Part shown: piece by piece, positions 40,631-49,612 of the stretch
Position numbering within the stretch: position 1 is the first letter of the stretch
Layout of the letters: each line of letters begins with the position of its first letter
Source of the DNA: Corallococcus terminator
Lineage (GTDB): Bacteria > Myxococcota > Myxococcia > Myxococcales > Myxococcaceae
Direction of reading: 5' to 3'
NCBI RefSeq assembly: GCF_003611635.1
Contig: NZ_RAVZ01000022.1
Coordinates: forward strand, 1-49,612
DNA: 49,612 bases
Program-made: the position numbers and the translations under genes
The notes under the pieces: model-generated
Database searches by the model: none
What the model was told of the DNA's origin: nothing
The model's input: only the letters and a program-made list of their open reading frames with translations

Positions 40631-41716
40631 ATGACCCGGCGCACGCCCCTCAACGAGGCCCATCGAAAGCTGGGGGCCCGGATGGTCGACTTCGTCGGTT
40701 GGGACATGCCGGTGCAGTACAGCTCCGTCATCGCCGAGCACGAGGCCGTGCGCACCGCCGTCGGCCTCTTCGACGTGTCCCACATGGGCGAGGTGGAGTT
40801 CCGGGGCCCCGGCGCGCTGGAGACGGTGAACCGGCTCATCTCCAACGACCTCTCGCGCATCCAGGACGGTCAGGCCGTCTACGCGGGCCTGCTCAACGAC
40901 CTGGGCGGTTTCGTGGACGACGTCGTCGCCTACCGCTTCAGCCCGGAGCACATCCTCATCTGCGTCAACTCCAGCAACCGCGAGAAGGACTTCGCCTGGA
41001 TGAAGGCGAGAGCGGAGGGCGTGACGCCGGTGGACCGGGGGGATGACTTCGCGCAGATCGCCATCCAGGGCCCCAAGGCCTTCGGGCTCGTGCAGCGGCT
41101 GACGAAGGCGGACCTGTCCAAGGTCGGCACCTACCGCTTCACCGAAGGGGAGGTCGCGGGCGTGAAGTCCATCATCTCCCGCACGGGCTACACCGGCGAG
41201 GACGGCTTCGAGCTGTACTGCGCCACCGACGACGCGGTGAGGCTCTGGGACGCGCTCCTGGAGGCCGGCCAGCCGGACGGGGTGAAGGCCTGCGGCCTGG
41301 GCGCGCGCGACTCGCTGCGCACGGAGATGAAGTACGCGCTGTACGGCAACGACATCGACGATGCCCACACCGCCCTGGAAGCGGGCCTGGGGTGGATCGT
41401 CAAGCTGGACAAGCCGGGCGGCTTCATCGGCAAGGACGCGCTCGTCGCGCAGAAGGCCGCCGGCGTGCAGCGCAAGCTCGTGGGCTTCGAACTCACGGGC
41501 GCGGGCATCCCCCGCCACGGCTACCCCATCCTCAAGGACGGCGCCCGCGTGGGCGAAGTCACCAGCGGCACGCAGGGCCCCACGGTGAAGAAGCCCATCG
41601 GCATGGGCTACGTGCCCGCCGTGCTGGCCACCGAGGGCTCCACCTTCGACGTGGAGATCCGCGGCCGGGCCGTGCCCGCGGTCGTCGTGAAGACCCCCTT
41701 CCTGAAGAAGTCCTGA
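40631..41716 (+). CDS. gcvT: Glycine cleavage system T protein (aminomethyltransferase)
   Basis: A 361-aa THF-dependent aminomethyltransferase that releases ammonia and makes 5,10-methylene-THF from the lipoyl-bound intermediate on GcvH. Family motifs: [42 protein letters not shown] and [22 protein letters not shown] 40631 is chosen for its GGAG ribosome binding site; an in-frame ATG at 40619 is possible. First gene of gcvT-gcvH-gcvP. Confidence 0.97.
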   Translation: MTRRTPLNEAHRKLGARMVDFVGWDMPVQYSSVIAEHEAVRTAVGLFDVSHMGEVEFRGPGALETVNRLISNDLSRIQDGQAVYAGLLNDLGGFVDDVVAYRFSPEHILICVNSSNREKDFAWMKARAEGVTPVDRGDDFAQIAIQGPKAFGLVQRLTKADLSKVGTYRFTEGEVAGVKSIISRTGYTGEDGFELYCATDDAVRLWDALLEAGQPDGVKACGLGARDSLRTEMKYALYGNDIDDAHTALEAGLGWIVKLDKPGGFIGKDALVAQKAAGVQRKLVGFELTGAGIPRHGYPILKDGARVGEVTSGTQGPTVKKPIGMGYVPAVLATEGSTFDVEIRGRAVPAVVVKTPFLKKS

Positions 41717-41757
41717 TTCCCTTCCATCCCTCCGCACCTTCGCGAGGAGCAACCTCC

Positions 41758-42141
41758 ATGTCCGATTCCATCCCGCAGAACCTGAAGTACACGAAGGAAC
41801 ACGAGTGGGCCCGCATCGAGGGCAAGACCGTGGTCGTGGGCGTCACCGCGCACGCGCAGGAAGCGCTGGGCGACGTGGTCTACGTGGAACTGCCGAAGCT
41901 CGGCACCCAACTGGTGGAGGGCAAGCAGTTTGGCGTCATCGAATCCACCAAGGCCGTGTCGGACCTGTACGCGCCCCTGAGCGGCACCGTGGTGAAGGTG
42001 AACGACGAGCTCACCGGCAACCCGTCCATCATCAACACCGACCCGTACGGCGCGGGGTGGATCGCGGAGATCGAGCCCTCGGATGCCGAGCAGGTAGGCA
42101 AGCTCCTGGACGCCGCCGCGTACGGCGCGCTCCTGAAGTAG
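41758..42141 (+). CDS. gcvH: Glycine cleavage system H protein
   Basis: A 127-aa lipoyl carrier that shuttles the aminomethyl group among P, T and L proteins. The lipoylated residue is Lys65 in ESTKAVSDLYAP; the opening YTKEHEWARIEG and GDVVYVELPKLG are typical. GAGGAG lies eight bases before the ATG. It begins 41 bases after gcvT. Confidence 0.98.
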   Translation: MSDSIPQNLKYTKEHEWARIEGKTVVVGVTAHAQEALGDVVYVELPKLGTQLVEGKQFGVIESTKAVSDLYAPLSGTVVKVNDELTGNPSIINTDPYGAGWIAEIEPSDAEQVGKLLDAAAYGALLK

Positions 42142-42246
42142 TCCTCCGCGCAAGAACTGGCGCGTCCCGGTTGTTAGAGACGCTCCACGAGGCTCCGACC
42201 CGCTCGGACGCCGACCCCTTCCGCACCTCCAGCGAGCCCTTCCGAC

Positions 42247-45153
42247 ATGTCCTTGAACTGGAAGTACCAGGAGTCCTTCGCCGGCCGGCACATCGGTCCG
42301 GAGGCCCCCGAAGTGAAGCAGATGCTGTCCACGCTGGGTGTGGACTCGCTCGATGCGTTCATCGAGCGCACCGTGCCGCCGGCCATCCGCTCCCAGGAGC
42401 CGCTGCGGCTGCCCGCGGGCCGGGGGGAGATGGAGGTCCTGGCGCAGCTTGAGACCCTCGCCGCGAAGAACCAGGTGTTCCGGTCCTTCATCGGCATGGG
42501 CTACCACGACACCCACGTCCCCAACGTCATCCTGCGCAACATCTTCCAGAACCCGGGCTGGTACACCCAGTACACGCCCTACCAGGCGGAGATCGCCCAG
42601 GGCCGGCTGGAGGCGCTGCTCAACTTCCAGACGATGGTGACGGACCTCACCGGCATGGAGGTGGCCAACGCCTCGCTGCTCGATGAAGGCACCGCCGCGG
42701 CGGAGGCCATGGGCCTCGCGCTGCACTCGGTGAAGGGCGACATCCAGGGCGCGGCGTTCTTCGTGTCCGACGCCTGCCATCCCCAGACGCTGGACGTGGT
42801 GCGCACGCGCGCGCTGCCGCTGGGCGTGGAGGTCGTCGTGGGCGACCACCGCACGGTGGACCTGTCCGCGAAGAAGTTCTTCGGCGCGCTGGTGCAGTAC
42901 CCGGCCACCGACGGCGTGGTGCATGACTACCGCGCCTTCGCCGAGAAGGTGCACGGGGTGGGCGGCCTGCTCATCGTCGCGGCGGACCTGTTGAGCCTCA
43001 CGCTGCTCACGCCGCCGGGCGAGTTCGGCGCGGACGTGGCGGTGGGCACCGCGCAGCGCTTCGGCGTGCCGCTGGGCTACGGCGGCCCGCACGCCGCCTT
43101 CTTCGCCACGAAGAACGCCTACACCCGCGTGATGCCGGGCCGCCTCATCGGCGTGTCCGAGGATTCGCAGGGCCTGCCCGCGCTGCGCATGGCGCTGCAG
43201 ACGCGCGAGCAGCACATCCGCCGTGAGAAGGCGACGAGCAACATCTGCACCGCGCAGGTGCTGCTGGCGGTGATGGCCGGCATGTACGCCGTCTACCACG
43301 GGCCGGACGGCCTCAAGGCCATCGCGGAGCGCGTGCACGGGCTCACGACGGTGCTCGCGCGGGGCCTTGCGAAGCTGGGCTTCAAGCCGCGCCACGAGCA
43401 GTTCTTCGACACGCTGCGCGTGGAGCTGACCACGGCGCAGGTGCGCGGCGTGCTGGCCGCCGCCGAGGGCGCGAAGATGAACTTCCGCCGCATCGACGAC
43501 AAGACGCTGGGCCTGGCGCTGGACGAGACGACGCGCGCCAAGGACGTGGAGGACATCCTCACGGCCTTCATCCAGGGCGCGAACAAGTCCGCGCAGCCGG
43601 TGGTGCTGGAGGACGTGGCCGCCAACCTGGAGAGCCCGCTCGTCCCCGAGGTGCGCCGCACGAGCGCGTTCCTCACGCACCCCATCTTCAACCGCTACCA
43701 CTCCGAGACGGAGATGCTGCGGTACGTGCGGCGGCTGGAGGCGAAGGACCTGTCGCTCACGCACTCCATGATTCCGCTGGGAAGCTGCACCATGAAGCTC
43801 AACGCCACCGCGGAGATGATCCCGGTGACGTGGCCCCAGTTCAGCAAGCTGCACCCGTTCGCGCCCACCTCGCAGGCGGCCGGCTACAAGGTCATCTTCG
43901 AGCAGTTGGAGCACGCGCTGTCGCAGGTGACGGGCTTCGCCGGATGCTCGCTCCAGCCCAACGCGGGCAGCCAGGGTGAGTACGCGGGTCTGCTCGTCAT
44001 CCGCGCGTACCACCAGGCGCGTGGGCAGGGGCACCGCGACGTGTGCCTCATCCCGTCCTCCGCGCACGGCACCAACCCGGCCTCCGCGGTGATGGCCGGC
44101 TACCAGGTCGTCGTCACCAAGTGCGACGAGAACGGCAACATCGACCTTGTGGACCTGAAGCTCCGCGCGGACGAGTACAAGGACCGGCTGGCCGCGCTGA
44201 TGGTGACGTACCCGTCCACGCACGGCGTGTTCGAGGAGGAGATCCGCGAGATCTGCGCGATCATCCACGAGCGCGGCGGTCAGGTGTACATGGACGGCGC
44301 CAACCTCAACGCGCAGGTGGGCCTCACCGCGCCGGGCCACATTGGCGCGGACGTGTGCCACATCAACCTGCACAAGACGTTCTGCATCCCGCACGGCGGC
44401 GGCGGACCGGGCATGGGCCCCATCTGCGTGGCCAGCCACCTGGTGAAGTTCCTGCCCGGACACCCGGTCATCCCGACGGGCGGGGCGGACGCCATCGGCG
44501 CCATCTCCGCGGCGCCGTGGGGCAGCGCCAGCATCCTGCTCATCTCCTGGATGTACGTGCAGATGATGGGCGGCGAGGGCCTCACGGAGGCGACGAAGCT
44601 GGCCATCCTCAACGCCAACTACATCGCCGAGCGCCTCCAGCCGCACTACCCGGTGCTCTACCGCGGCAAGCGCGGCCGGGTGGCCCACGAGTGCATCCTG
44701 GACCTGCGTCCGCTCAAGAAGACCGCGGGCGTGGAGGTGGAGGATGTCGCCAAGCGCCTCATGGACTACGGCTTCCACGCGCCCACCGTGTCGTTCCCGG
44801 TGGCGGGCACGCTGATGATTGAACCCACGGAGAGCGAGTCCAAGGCGGAGCTGGACCGCTTCTGCGACGCGATGATCGCCATCCGCCAGGAGATCCGCGA
44901 CGTGGAGGAGGGCCGTTCGCCCAAGGACAACAACGTCCTCAAGAACGCGCCGCACACCGCGCGCACGCTCACCGCGCCGGAGTGGAACCGCCCCTACACC
45001 CGCGAGCAGGCCGTGTTCCCCACGCCGTGGGTTCGCGACAACAAGTTCTGGCCGTCCGTGGGGCGCCTCAACAACGTGCTCGGGGACCGGAAGCTCGTGT
45101 GCTCGTGCCCGCCCATTGAGGACTACGCGTCGCCAGAGCAGAAGGTCGCCTAG
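42247..45153 (+). CDS. gcvP: Glycine dehydrogenase (decarboxylating), P protein
   Basis: A 968-aa PLP enzyme that decarboxylates glycine and loads the methylamine on GcvH. This is the single-chain form (fused alpha and beta halves), as in most Proteobacteria. Evidence: opening [32 protein letters not shown], and the PLP-binding Lys near residue 710 in [18 protein letters not shown]. It ends the operon, followed by an intrinsic terminator. The lpd (L protein) gene is not in the window. Confidence 0.98.
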   Translation: MSLNWKYQESFAGRHIGPEAPEVKQMLSTLGVDSLDAFIERTVPPAIRSQEPLRLPAGRGEMEVLAQLETLAAKNQVFRSFIGMGYHDTHVPNVILRNIFQNPGWYTQYTPYQAEIAQGRLEALLNFQTMVTDLTGMEVANASLLDEGTAAAEAMGLALHSVKGDIQGAAFFVSDACHPQTLDVVRTRALPLGVEVVVGDHRTVDLSAKKFFGALVQYPATDGVVHDYRAFAEKVHGVGGLLIVAADLLSLTLLTPPGEFGADVAVGTAQRFGVPLGYGGPHAAFFATKNAYTRVMPGRLIGVSEDSQGLPALRMALQTREQHIRREKATSNICTAQVLLAVMAGMYAVYHGPDGLKAIAERVHGLTTVLARGLAKLGFKPRHEQFFDTLRVELTTAQVRGVLAAAEGAKMNFRRIDDKTLGLALDETTRAKDVEDILTAFIQGANKSAQPVVLEDVAANLESPLVPEVRRTSAFLTHPIFNRYHSETEMLRYVRRLEAKDLSLTHSMIPLGSCTMKLNATAEMIPVTWPQFSKLHPFAPTSQAAGYKVIFEQLEHALSQVTGFAGCSLQPNAGSQGEYAGLLVIRAYHQARGQGHRDVCLIPSSAHGTNPASAVMAGYQVVVTKCDENGNIDLVDLKLRADEYKDRLAALMVTYPSTHGVFEEEIREICAIIHERGGQVYMDGANLNAQVGLTAPGHIGADVCHINLHKTFCIPHGGGGPGMGPICVASHLVKFLPGHPVIPTGGADAIGAISAAPWGSASILLISWMYVQMMGGEGLTEATKLAILNANYIAERLQPHYPVLYRGKRGRVAHECILDLRPLKKTAGVEVEDVAKRLMDYGFHAPTVSFPVAGTLMIEPTESESKAELDRFCDAMIAIRQEIRDVEEGRSPKDNNVLKNAPHTARTLTAPEWNRPYTREQAVFPTPWVRDNKFWPSVGRLNNVLGDRKLVCSCPPIEDYASPEQKVA

Positions 45154-45185
45154 GCGCTCAGGGCGTCTGTCACGCTGTCAGCACC

Positions 45186-45228
45186 GGGCCGTCTTCCTGA
45201 ATCCATGGGAAGGCGGCCCTCGTGTTTT
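45186..45228 (+). terminator. Intrinsic terminator of the gcv operon
   Basis: GGGCCGTCTTCC (45186-45197) and GGAAGGCGGCCC (45208-45219) form a 12-bp stem with one G-U pair and a 10-base loop, followed by TCGTGTTTT (45220-45228). It is oriented for gcvP and its T-tract reaches the stop codon of the convergent CDF gene. Confidence 0.8.
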
Positions 45229-46127
45229 CAGCGGTGCCCGGCGGGCTCCACGTGCACGACGACGTCCACCACCTGCGGGTAGGCGCCGTGCAGTGTCTGC
45301 TCCACCTGGTCCGCGACCTCATGGGCCTGCGCGGTGGTGAGCTGGGGGTCCACTTCAATCTTCAGGTCCACGTAGACGCTCTCCTCCATGCCCCGGCTGC
45401 GCACGTTGCGGCACGAGCGCACGCCGGACACCGCCAGCGTGTGCTGGGACACCTGCGCGGGGTCCAGGCGCGCCGTGTCGGAGAGGATGCCCACCGCCTG
45501 CCGGACGATGCCGTAGGCCACCCACGCGACGAAGACCATCACGCCCAGCGCGATGAGGCCGTCCGCGCGCGGAAAGCCCAGCGCCACGAGGCCAATGGAG
45601 ACGAGCACCGCGATGCTTACGAACACGTCCGACAGCGTGTGCTTCGCGTCCGCGAGCAGGAGCGCGCTCTTGTACTTCTCTCCGTAGTGCCGCTCCACGC
45701 GCGTGACGACGAGGTTGATGATGAGCGTGAAGACCATCACCCCCGCCATCGTCGCCGTCACCGTCGGGTGCTTGTCGTGCAGGAGCGAATCGAACGCCAT
45801 GCGCCCCAGCTCCAGCATGCCCACGCCAATCATCGCGCCGATGCCCAGCGACGCGAGCGCTTCGAACTTGCCGTGGCCGTAGGGGTGGTCCGCGTCCGCC
45901 GGCTGGGAGGCCACGCCCATCGCCACCAGCCCCAGCACGTTGGAGCCGCCGTCGATGAACGAGTGCAACCCGTCCGCCGTCACCGACGCGGAGTGGGCCA
46001 TCAACCCGAAGACGAGCTTGGCGACGGCCACCACCCAGTTGGCCACGAGGATGGCCAGCAGGACGAAGCGGACCTTGCGGTTGCGGTCCTGGAGCGCGGC
46101 GGTTCGGTCGACGAGGGTGGCTTCCAC
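45228..46127 (-). CDS. Cation diffusion facilitator (CDF) transporter
   Basis: A 299-aa inner-membrane metal/proton antiporter with about six membrane helices and a cytoplasmic C-terminal domain. Signature segments: SASVTADGLHSFIDGGSN in helix 2, HPYGHGKFEALASL, and ALLLADAKHTLSDVFVS in helix 5, giving the Asp/His metal site. Likely exports Zn, Fe, Co or Mn; the metal is not predictable. I use the GTG at 46127 (VEATLVDRTAALQDRN); no strong ribosome binding site is visible, so the start could be slightly downstream. It lies 77 bases after the TonB-like gene. Confidence 0.9.
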   Translation of the reverse strand: MEATLVDRTAALQDRNRKVRFVLLAILVANWVVAVAKLVFGLMAHSASVTADGLHSFIDGGSNVLGLVAMGVASQPADADHPYGHGKFEALASLGIGAMIGVGMLELGRMAFDSLLHDKHPTVTATMAGVMVFTLIINLVVTRVERHYGEKYKSALLLADAKHTLSDVFVSIAVLVSIGLVALGFPRADGLIALGVMVFVAWVAYGIVRQAVGILSDTARLDPAQVSQHTLAVSGVRSCRNVRSRGMEESVYVDLKIEVDPQLTTAQAHEVADQVEQTLHGAYPQVVDVVVHVEPAGHR

Positions 46128-46204
46128 GGCGGGGCAGGGTAGTGCCCCCGCTTGCCGGGTGCGAGGCCCTGGTGGGTCCGGGTGCCCGACGTCGGACGCT
46201 GCGG

Positions 46205-47443
46205 CTACTGCCGGAAGAGCCGCATCCGCGGGCCGCCGCCCATTTCCAGGAAGAAGCCGAACTGGAAGCGCACCGTCGCGTCCTGGGTCAACAGGCCGGA
46301 GGGCGGGTTGGGGAAGGGCTGGGCGCGCTTGAAGGACGCCACCGCCTCCATGTCCAGGAAGTCCAGGCCGCTGCTCTTCTCCACCTGGATGTCCTTCACC
46401 GCGCCGCGCTCGTCCAGGGTGATGCTGAGCAGCGTCTGCCGGTCGCGCCCGGAGTAGATGTTGCCCGTCGGGTCGCGCACGCGAAGCTGCTCGTTGGGGT
46501 TCCAGTGCATCCCCACGCTCTGCTTCACGCGGTTGAAGAAGCTCGCGTACTTCCACTCGCGCGTGTTGAGGAAGGTGCCGTCGCCTTCCTCCTGGTCGCG
46601 GAGCATGTCGTTGGGCGCCGCGCCCACCACCCGGTCCATCGCGGCCTGCGACGGCATCAGCGTGGCCAGCCCCGGCGAACCGGTGCGGCCGGTGGAGCCG
46701 TCCTCTTCGTTGGTGTCGCCCTGGCCGGGCTGGATGCGCAGGCGCTTCGCGTTGCCCGGGGTGGAGTGGCTCTCCGACTGGTTCTTCACCGCCATGCCCG
46801 GGCCCTGCTCGCGCGGATCCGTCTTCATGGCGATCTCCTGCTTGCGGCGCGTCTCCGGCATCTCGAAGGAGGGCTTCTGGCCGCCCTGCGTCTGCGGCTT
46901 GTCGTCCGCGCCCTGGCCGTTGTTGCCCGACACGCGCGGCGGCTGCACCTGATCCTGCTGTGCGCCCTCCTGCTTCTGGGGCGCCGTCCGCTGGGGCATG
47001 GCGTTGCGGTAGTTGGCCGTCTGGTCCTTGGCGCGCGTCTCCTTCTGGACGGTGTTGTTGCTCTCCGCCAGGTACTTCGCGTCCGGGGACACCTGATCAT
47101 TTCCCGGCGCCACGTCCACCACCTGGCCCTGGGGCTTCGTCTCCTCCGGCTTCTTCTCTTCCCTGGGCTCGCGCTTCTCGGTGGGGCGGGGCTTCACCTG
47201 GGGGGACGTGGGGCCCCGGTTCTTCGCCCACTGGTCCGACGTGAGGGGGCGCACCGCCACCGACGTGGGCCGGGGCGTGGGGCGCTTCTCACCGGCCAGG
47301 TTCGTCTGGAGGAGGGACGCCAGGAGCACGAACCCCACGATGGCGGCCTGCCCCAGCAGCGCCAGGACGGCCGCCACCAGATAGCGCCACGGCGCGCGCT
47401 GCTTGCGCCGCTCCCGCCAGTCTGTCGAGGAACCCTTGCCCAC
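46205..47443 (-). CDS. TonB-like energy transducer
   Basis: A 412-aa protein with a cytoplasmic Arg-rich start, one membrane helix (about 21-45), a long Pro/Lys/Gln/Glu-rich periplasmic spacer (about 55-300) and a C-terminal TonB domain (about 312-405; QTLLSITLDERGAVKDIQVE and SFKRAQPFPNPP). It may couple proton-motive force to an outer-membrane partner. Similar TonB-C proteins also occur in myxobacterial gliding machinery, so a role outside nutrient uptake is possible. GTG 47443 is the likely start. No exbB/exbD is adjacent. Confidence 0.88.
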   Translation of the reverse strand: MGKGSSTDWRERRKQRAPWRYLVAAVLALLGQAAIVGFVLLASLLQTNLAGEKRPTPRPTSVAVRPLTSDQWAKNRGPTSPQVKPRPTEKREPREEKKPEETKPQGQVVDVAPGNDQVSPDAKYLAESNNTVQKETRAKDQTANYRNAMPQRTAPQKQEGAQQDQVQPPRVSGNNGQGADDKPQTQGGQKPSFEMPETRRKQEIAMKTDPREQGPGMAVKNQSESHSTPGNAKRLRIQPGQGDTNEEDGSTGRTGSPGLATLMPSQAAMDRVVGAAPNDMLRDQEEGDGTFLNTREWKYASFFNRVKQSVGMHWNPNEQLRVRDPTGNIYSGRDRQTLLSITLDERGAVKDIQVEKSSGLDFLDMEAVASFKRAQPFPNPPSGLLTQDATVRFQFGFFLEMGGGPRMRLFRQ

Positions 47444-47562
47444 GGCCTGATGATAAACCTCCGGACCGCCTCTTCAGTCCCGAACGTGCGGCCCACAACA
47501 CCAGAAGCCTCGAAGAGATTCGCGTTCCCGGCATTGGATGCGCACGAATTGTCCTCTTCGCC

Positions 47563-49362
47563 TCAGTAGATGGGGGCGACCTCCGCGCCGTTGAAGTAGT
47601 AGCGCAGGATCTCCGGATAGCGCTGCCCGGCTTCCGCCCGGCCAATGGCGCCTGTCTGACACATGCCCACGCCGTGGCCCCAGCCGCCGCCCCGGAACAG
47701 CCACCCGGTGAGGCGGCCCTCGGCGTCCCGCTCGGCTTCCACCGTGGCCATGGTGCTGTTGAGCATCCCGAAGAGCCGCCGGATGTTCAGCTCTCCCCGG
47801 ACCTGCGTGGCGCCCTTCAGCCCGGCGAGGGTGAGCAGCTTCGCCCGGCCGGAGACCCCGCGCTCGGACAGGCTCAAGGCCTGGATGGGCCCCACGCCCA
47901 GCTTCTCCGTGAGCGCGTCCACCTGCGCTTGCGTGAAGCGCTTCTCCCACCGGAACTTCGTCGGCTGGGCGAAGCTGGACAGCCGGCATGCGGCGGGCAC
48001 GTCCGGAGCGGCCAGCCACGCCTTGAGGGAGGACGGCCTGGGCACGTCCGGCGCGGCTTCCAGCAGGTCGGGCCGGCCGCGCAGGCTGGGGTCCGGCGGG
48101 CCTCCCCAGACGACGTCGTTGTCCTCGGAGTGGCCGCCGCACACGGCGCTGTAGACGGAGTCCACCAGCCGCCCGTCCTTGCTGAAGAGCGCCTCGCCCC
48201 GGGTGGCCTCCACCGCGGCGGTGGTGCTGGCCGCTTCTCCGGTGCGGCCCCGGTACACCGCGCAGTGCTGCTCCGAGCACAGCAGGTACGGATCCGCCAG
48301 GTGCTTGATGCCCACCTTCGCCAGCACCTCGCCCCGCGCGGTGACGGCCTGGGCCTTGAGCGCCTCCGGGTGCGCGCGCGCGAAGATTTCCGACGGCACC
48401 AGACCCTTGAGCAGATCCTCCAGCGGCACCACGTTCACCACCGCGAGCTTGCCAGCGCGGTCCACGGCGAACTGGATCGCGCCCCGGAAGCTGCGGTCCT
48501 CGAAAGCGTGGAAGTCGTAGCCCACGCCGTACTCCACCTGCCGCACGTCGAAGCCGCTGCCGTCCGGCGTCTCCGCGTCCAGCCGGTCCTGCGCGAGGCC
48601 CACCACCGCGTCGTTCTCATCCTTCACCTCGAGGATGGCGCTCGACGGCTTGCGGACCTCCTCGAAGAGGGTGGTGCGCAGGCCGTAGCGGCGCAGCAGC
48701 TCCGCCTGCTTCTCCTGGGCGGCCTGGGGCGTGAGGGCCTCGTCGCTCAGGAGCAGGTAGCGCCGGTTGTCGATGACCTTCCCCGCGATGCCGTACACCG
48801 AGCCCAGCGTGTGCGTGCGCACCGCGAGCCCCCGGGCGCGCCACGTCTCCTGCGCCTCGGTCAGGCCCGCCTTGTCCGCGAACCGGAACTCGCCCAGTTG
48901 CAGCCGCGCGCTCCACTGCGCGGGTTCGCCCTGCGTCACCCGCACCGTCCACCGGGAGCCCGCGGGCGCATCCAGCATCTTGTCGTCCGGTCCGCCGAAG
49001 CGCAGGCGCATCCGGCCGCGCGGTGAGAACGTCACCGCGTCGCGGCCCTCCATCAGCTTGATGGGCAGGTGGGGTTCGCCGTTGCGGAAGTCCAGGCGCT
49101 TCAGGTCCTGCGGCCCGGGCAGCCCGGAGGTGAGCGGATCCGGCAGGGAGCCCCCCGTCGCCAGCGACACGCCCGCGTCGGCGGTGGTCGAGGGCGCGGT
49201 GGGCTTCGTGTTCGAGGAGACCTCCGGTGCGCCCAGCCCTTGTGTCGCGGGAGCGGGGGCGGGCGCCGACGTGGCGCAGGAGGCGAGCAGCAGGGCGGTC
49301 AGAAGGAGGACGGCTTTGGACACGGCGGGCGGCACCGTAGCCGCCGCGCGGTCAGGCGTCAC
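47563..49362 (-). CDS. SpoIID/LytB-domain lipoprotein
   Basis: A roughly 599-aa exported protein with a lipoprotein signal (lipobox LLASC). The C-terminal half is a SpoIID domain: VVPLEDLLKGLVPSEIF, then AHPEALKAQAVTARGEVLAK, and the signature GGGWGHGVGMCQTGAIGRA near the end. SpoIID proteins are lytic transglycosylases acting on denuded peptidoglycan; family residues for that activity (the Glu in VPSEIF) are present. The N-terminal 200 residues look like a separate beta-rich domain. GTG 49362 has GGAGG close by; GTG 49392 and GTG 49323 are alternatives. It lies 119 bases upstream of the TonB-like gene, on the same strand. Confidence 0.88.
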   Translation of the reverse strand: MTPDRAAATVPPAVSKAVLLLTALLLASCATSAPAPAPATQGLGAPEVSSNTKPTAPSTTADAGVSLATGGSLPDPLTSGLPGPQDLKRLDFRNGEPHLPIKLMEGRDAVTFSPRGRMRLRFGGPDDKMLDAPAGSRWTVRVTQGEPAQWSARLQLGEFRFADKAGLTEAQETWRARGLAVRTHTLGSVYGIAGKVIDNRRYLLLSDEALTPQAAQEKQAELLRRYGLRTTLFEEVRKPSSAILEVKDENDAVVGLAQDRLDAETPDGSGFDVRQVEYGVGYDFHAFEDRSFRGAIQFAVDRAGKLAVVNVVPLEDLLKGLVPSEIFARAHPEALKAQAVTARGEVLAKVGIKHLADPYLLCSEQHCAVYRGRTGEAASTTAAVEATRGEALFSKDGRLVDSVYSAVCGGHSEDNDVVWGGPPDPSLRGRPDLLEAAPDVPRPSSLKAWLAAPDVPAACRLSSFAQPTKFRWEKRFTQAQVDALTEKLGVGPIQALSLSERGVSGRAKLLTLAGLKGATQVRGELNIRRLFGMLNSTMATVEAERDAEGRLTGWLFRGGGWGHGVGMCQTGAIGRAEAGQRYPEILRYYFNGAEVAPIY

Positions 49363-49469
49363 GGTCCTCCCTTCCACTGCGGCGCGTCTCACCCTGGATG
49401 ACCGGCAGTGAATAGAACGCCCGACGCCATGCGTTGCCCCTGTTCATGCGAATTCACGGAGGCAACGGC

Positions 49470-49612
49470 TTGACGAAGCGAAACCCCCTGGCGACCTCCC
49501 TGGCTGCCTGCACCCTGCTCTTGAGTATGAGCGCTTGTGGCGGCAGCTCGGGCGGGTCGTCCAACCCGGCAGGCTCCACCCAGCCCCCCGCGTCCACCGC
49601 CAACGCCCCCAC
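49470..49612 (+). CDS. Lipoprotein, N-terminal part (cut by window end)
   Basis: The first 47 codons of an exported lipoprotein: charged start TKRNP, hydrophobic core LATSLAACTLLLSM, lipobox MSAC and a Gly/Ser/Pro-rich linker. TTG 49470 is chosen because GGAGG lies seven bases upstream; ATG 49446 is in frame but lacks a ribosome binding site. The rest, and so the function, is outside the window. It is divergent from the SpoIID gene. Confidence 0.75.
   Translation, partial: MTKRNPLATSLAACTLLLSMSACGGSSGGSSNPAGSTQPPASTANAP

Noticed and set aside
41608-44955. 1115-codon minus-strand frame antisense to gcvP
   Set aside because: It is the mirror frame of an unmistakable gcvH-gcvP region.

Overview
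The window is a high-GC bacterial chromosome segment (strong G/C third-position bias, many GTG/TTG starts) that looks like a myxobacterium of the Cystobacterineae (Corallococcus/Myxococcus type). The evidence is a MYXO-CTERM sorting tail on a secreted protease, an ELWxxDGT-repeat lipoprotein, two Hanks-type Ser/Thr kinases (one fused to TPRs, one with the HRDVSPxN catalytic loop common in myxobacteria), many lipoproteins and a DUF6178-type protein. I recognise no IS element, prophage, CRISPR array, rRNA or tRNA. It reads as ordinary chromosome with several accessory patches. Genus assignment is inference.

Layout. 1-3361 (+): chaperone cluster of a TPR protein (cut by the window edge), an Hsp70/DnaK paralogue and a second TPR protein. 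3345-4225 (-): paired MaoC/hotdog hydratase subunits. 4278-10070 (-): a 1906-aa secreted M36 metalloprotease with PA domain, seven tandem PKD/REJ-like repeats and MYXO-CTERM tail, with its own terminator. 10626-12901 (-): BamE-like secreted protein, coaE and an extended SDR/acyl reductase. 13038-15876 (+): tetraheme cytochrome c, engB and a DUF6178-type protein. 15958-18542 (+): a near-consensus sigma-54 promoter and a strong leader hairpin in front of an O-antigen ligase/Wzy-like gene and a GT4 glycosyltransferase. 18543-19225: a gene-free stretch ending in a very good intrinsic terminator (candidate small RNA). 19226-20524 (-): a 72-aa protein and an ornithine cyclodeaminase homologue. 20773-24027: TPR kinase facing a small Cys-rich lipoprotein. 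24188-26828 (-): thioredoxin-reductase-like flavoprotein, AraC regulator and SAM methyltransferase, divergent from an SDR (27141-27908, +). 28019-31579 (-): tail-anchored kinase, a Ser/Pro-rich protein and an ELWxxDGT lipoprotein. 31755-35455 (-): djlA-like, smr, adenosine-deaminase-like and pyrD, divergent from folD. 36414-37082 (-): tandemly duplicated Cys-rich lipoproteins next to an ADP-ribosylglycohydrolase (+). 38190-40533 (-): metF, a small membrane protein and hom, joined by ATGA overlaps, divergent from gcvT-gcvH-gcvP (+, with promoter and terminator). 45228-49362 (-): CDF transporter, TonB-like protein and SpoIID-family lipoprotein. 49470-end (+): start of another lipoprotein.

How the genes work together. 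The clearest metabolic block is one-carbon/methionine metabolism: glycine cleavage feeds methylene-THF, FolD and MetF interconvert it, and Hom supplies homoserine. The djlA-smr-add-pyrD unit mixes nucleotide metabolism with quality control. The 16 kb locus is a surface-polysaccharide unit that appears to be under sigma-54 control. The most speculative but interesting unit is the flavoprotein/AraC/methyltransferase set, whose enzyme pair resembles the dithiol oxidase plus S-methyltransferase logic of fungal epidithiol self-protection.
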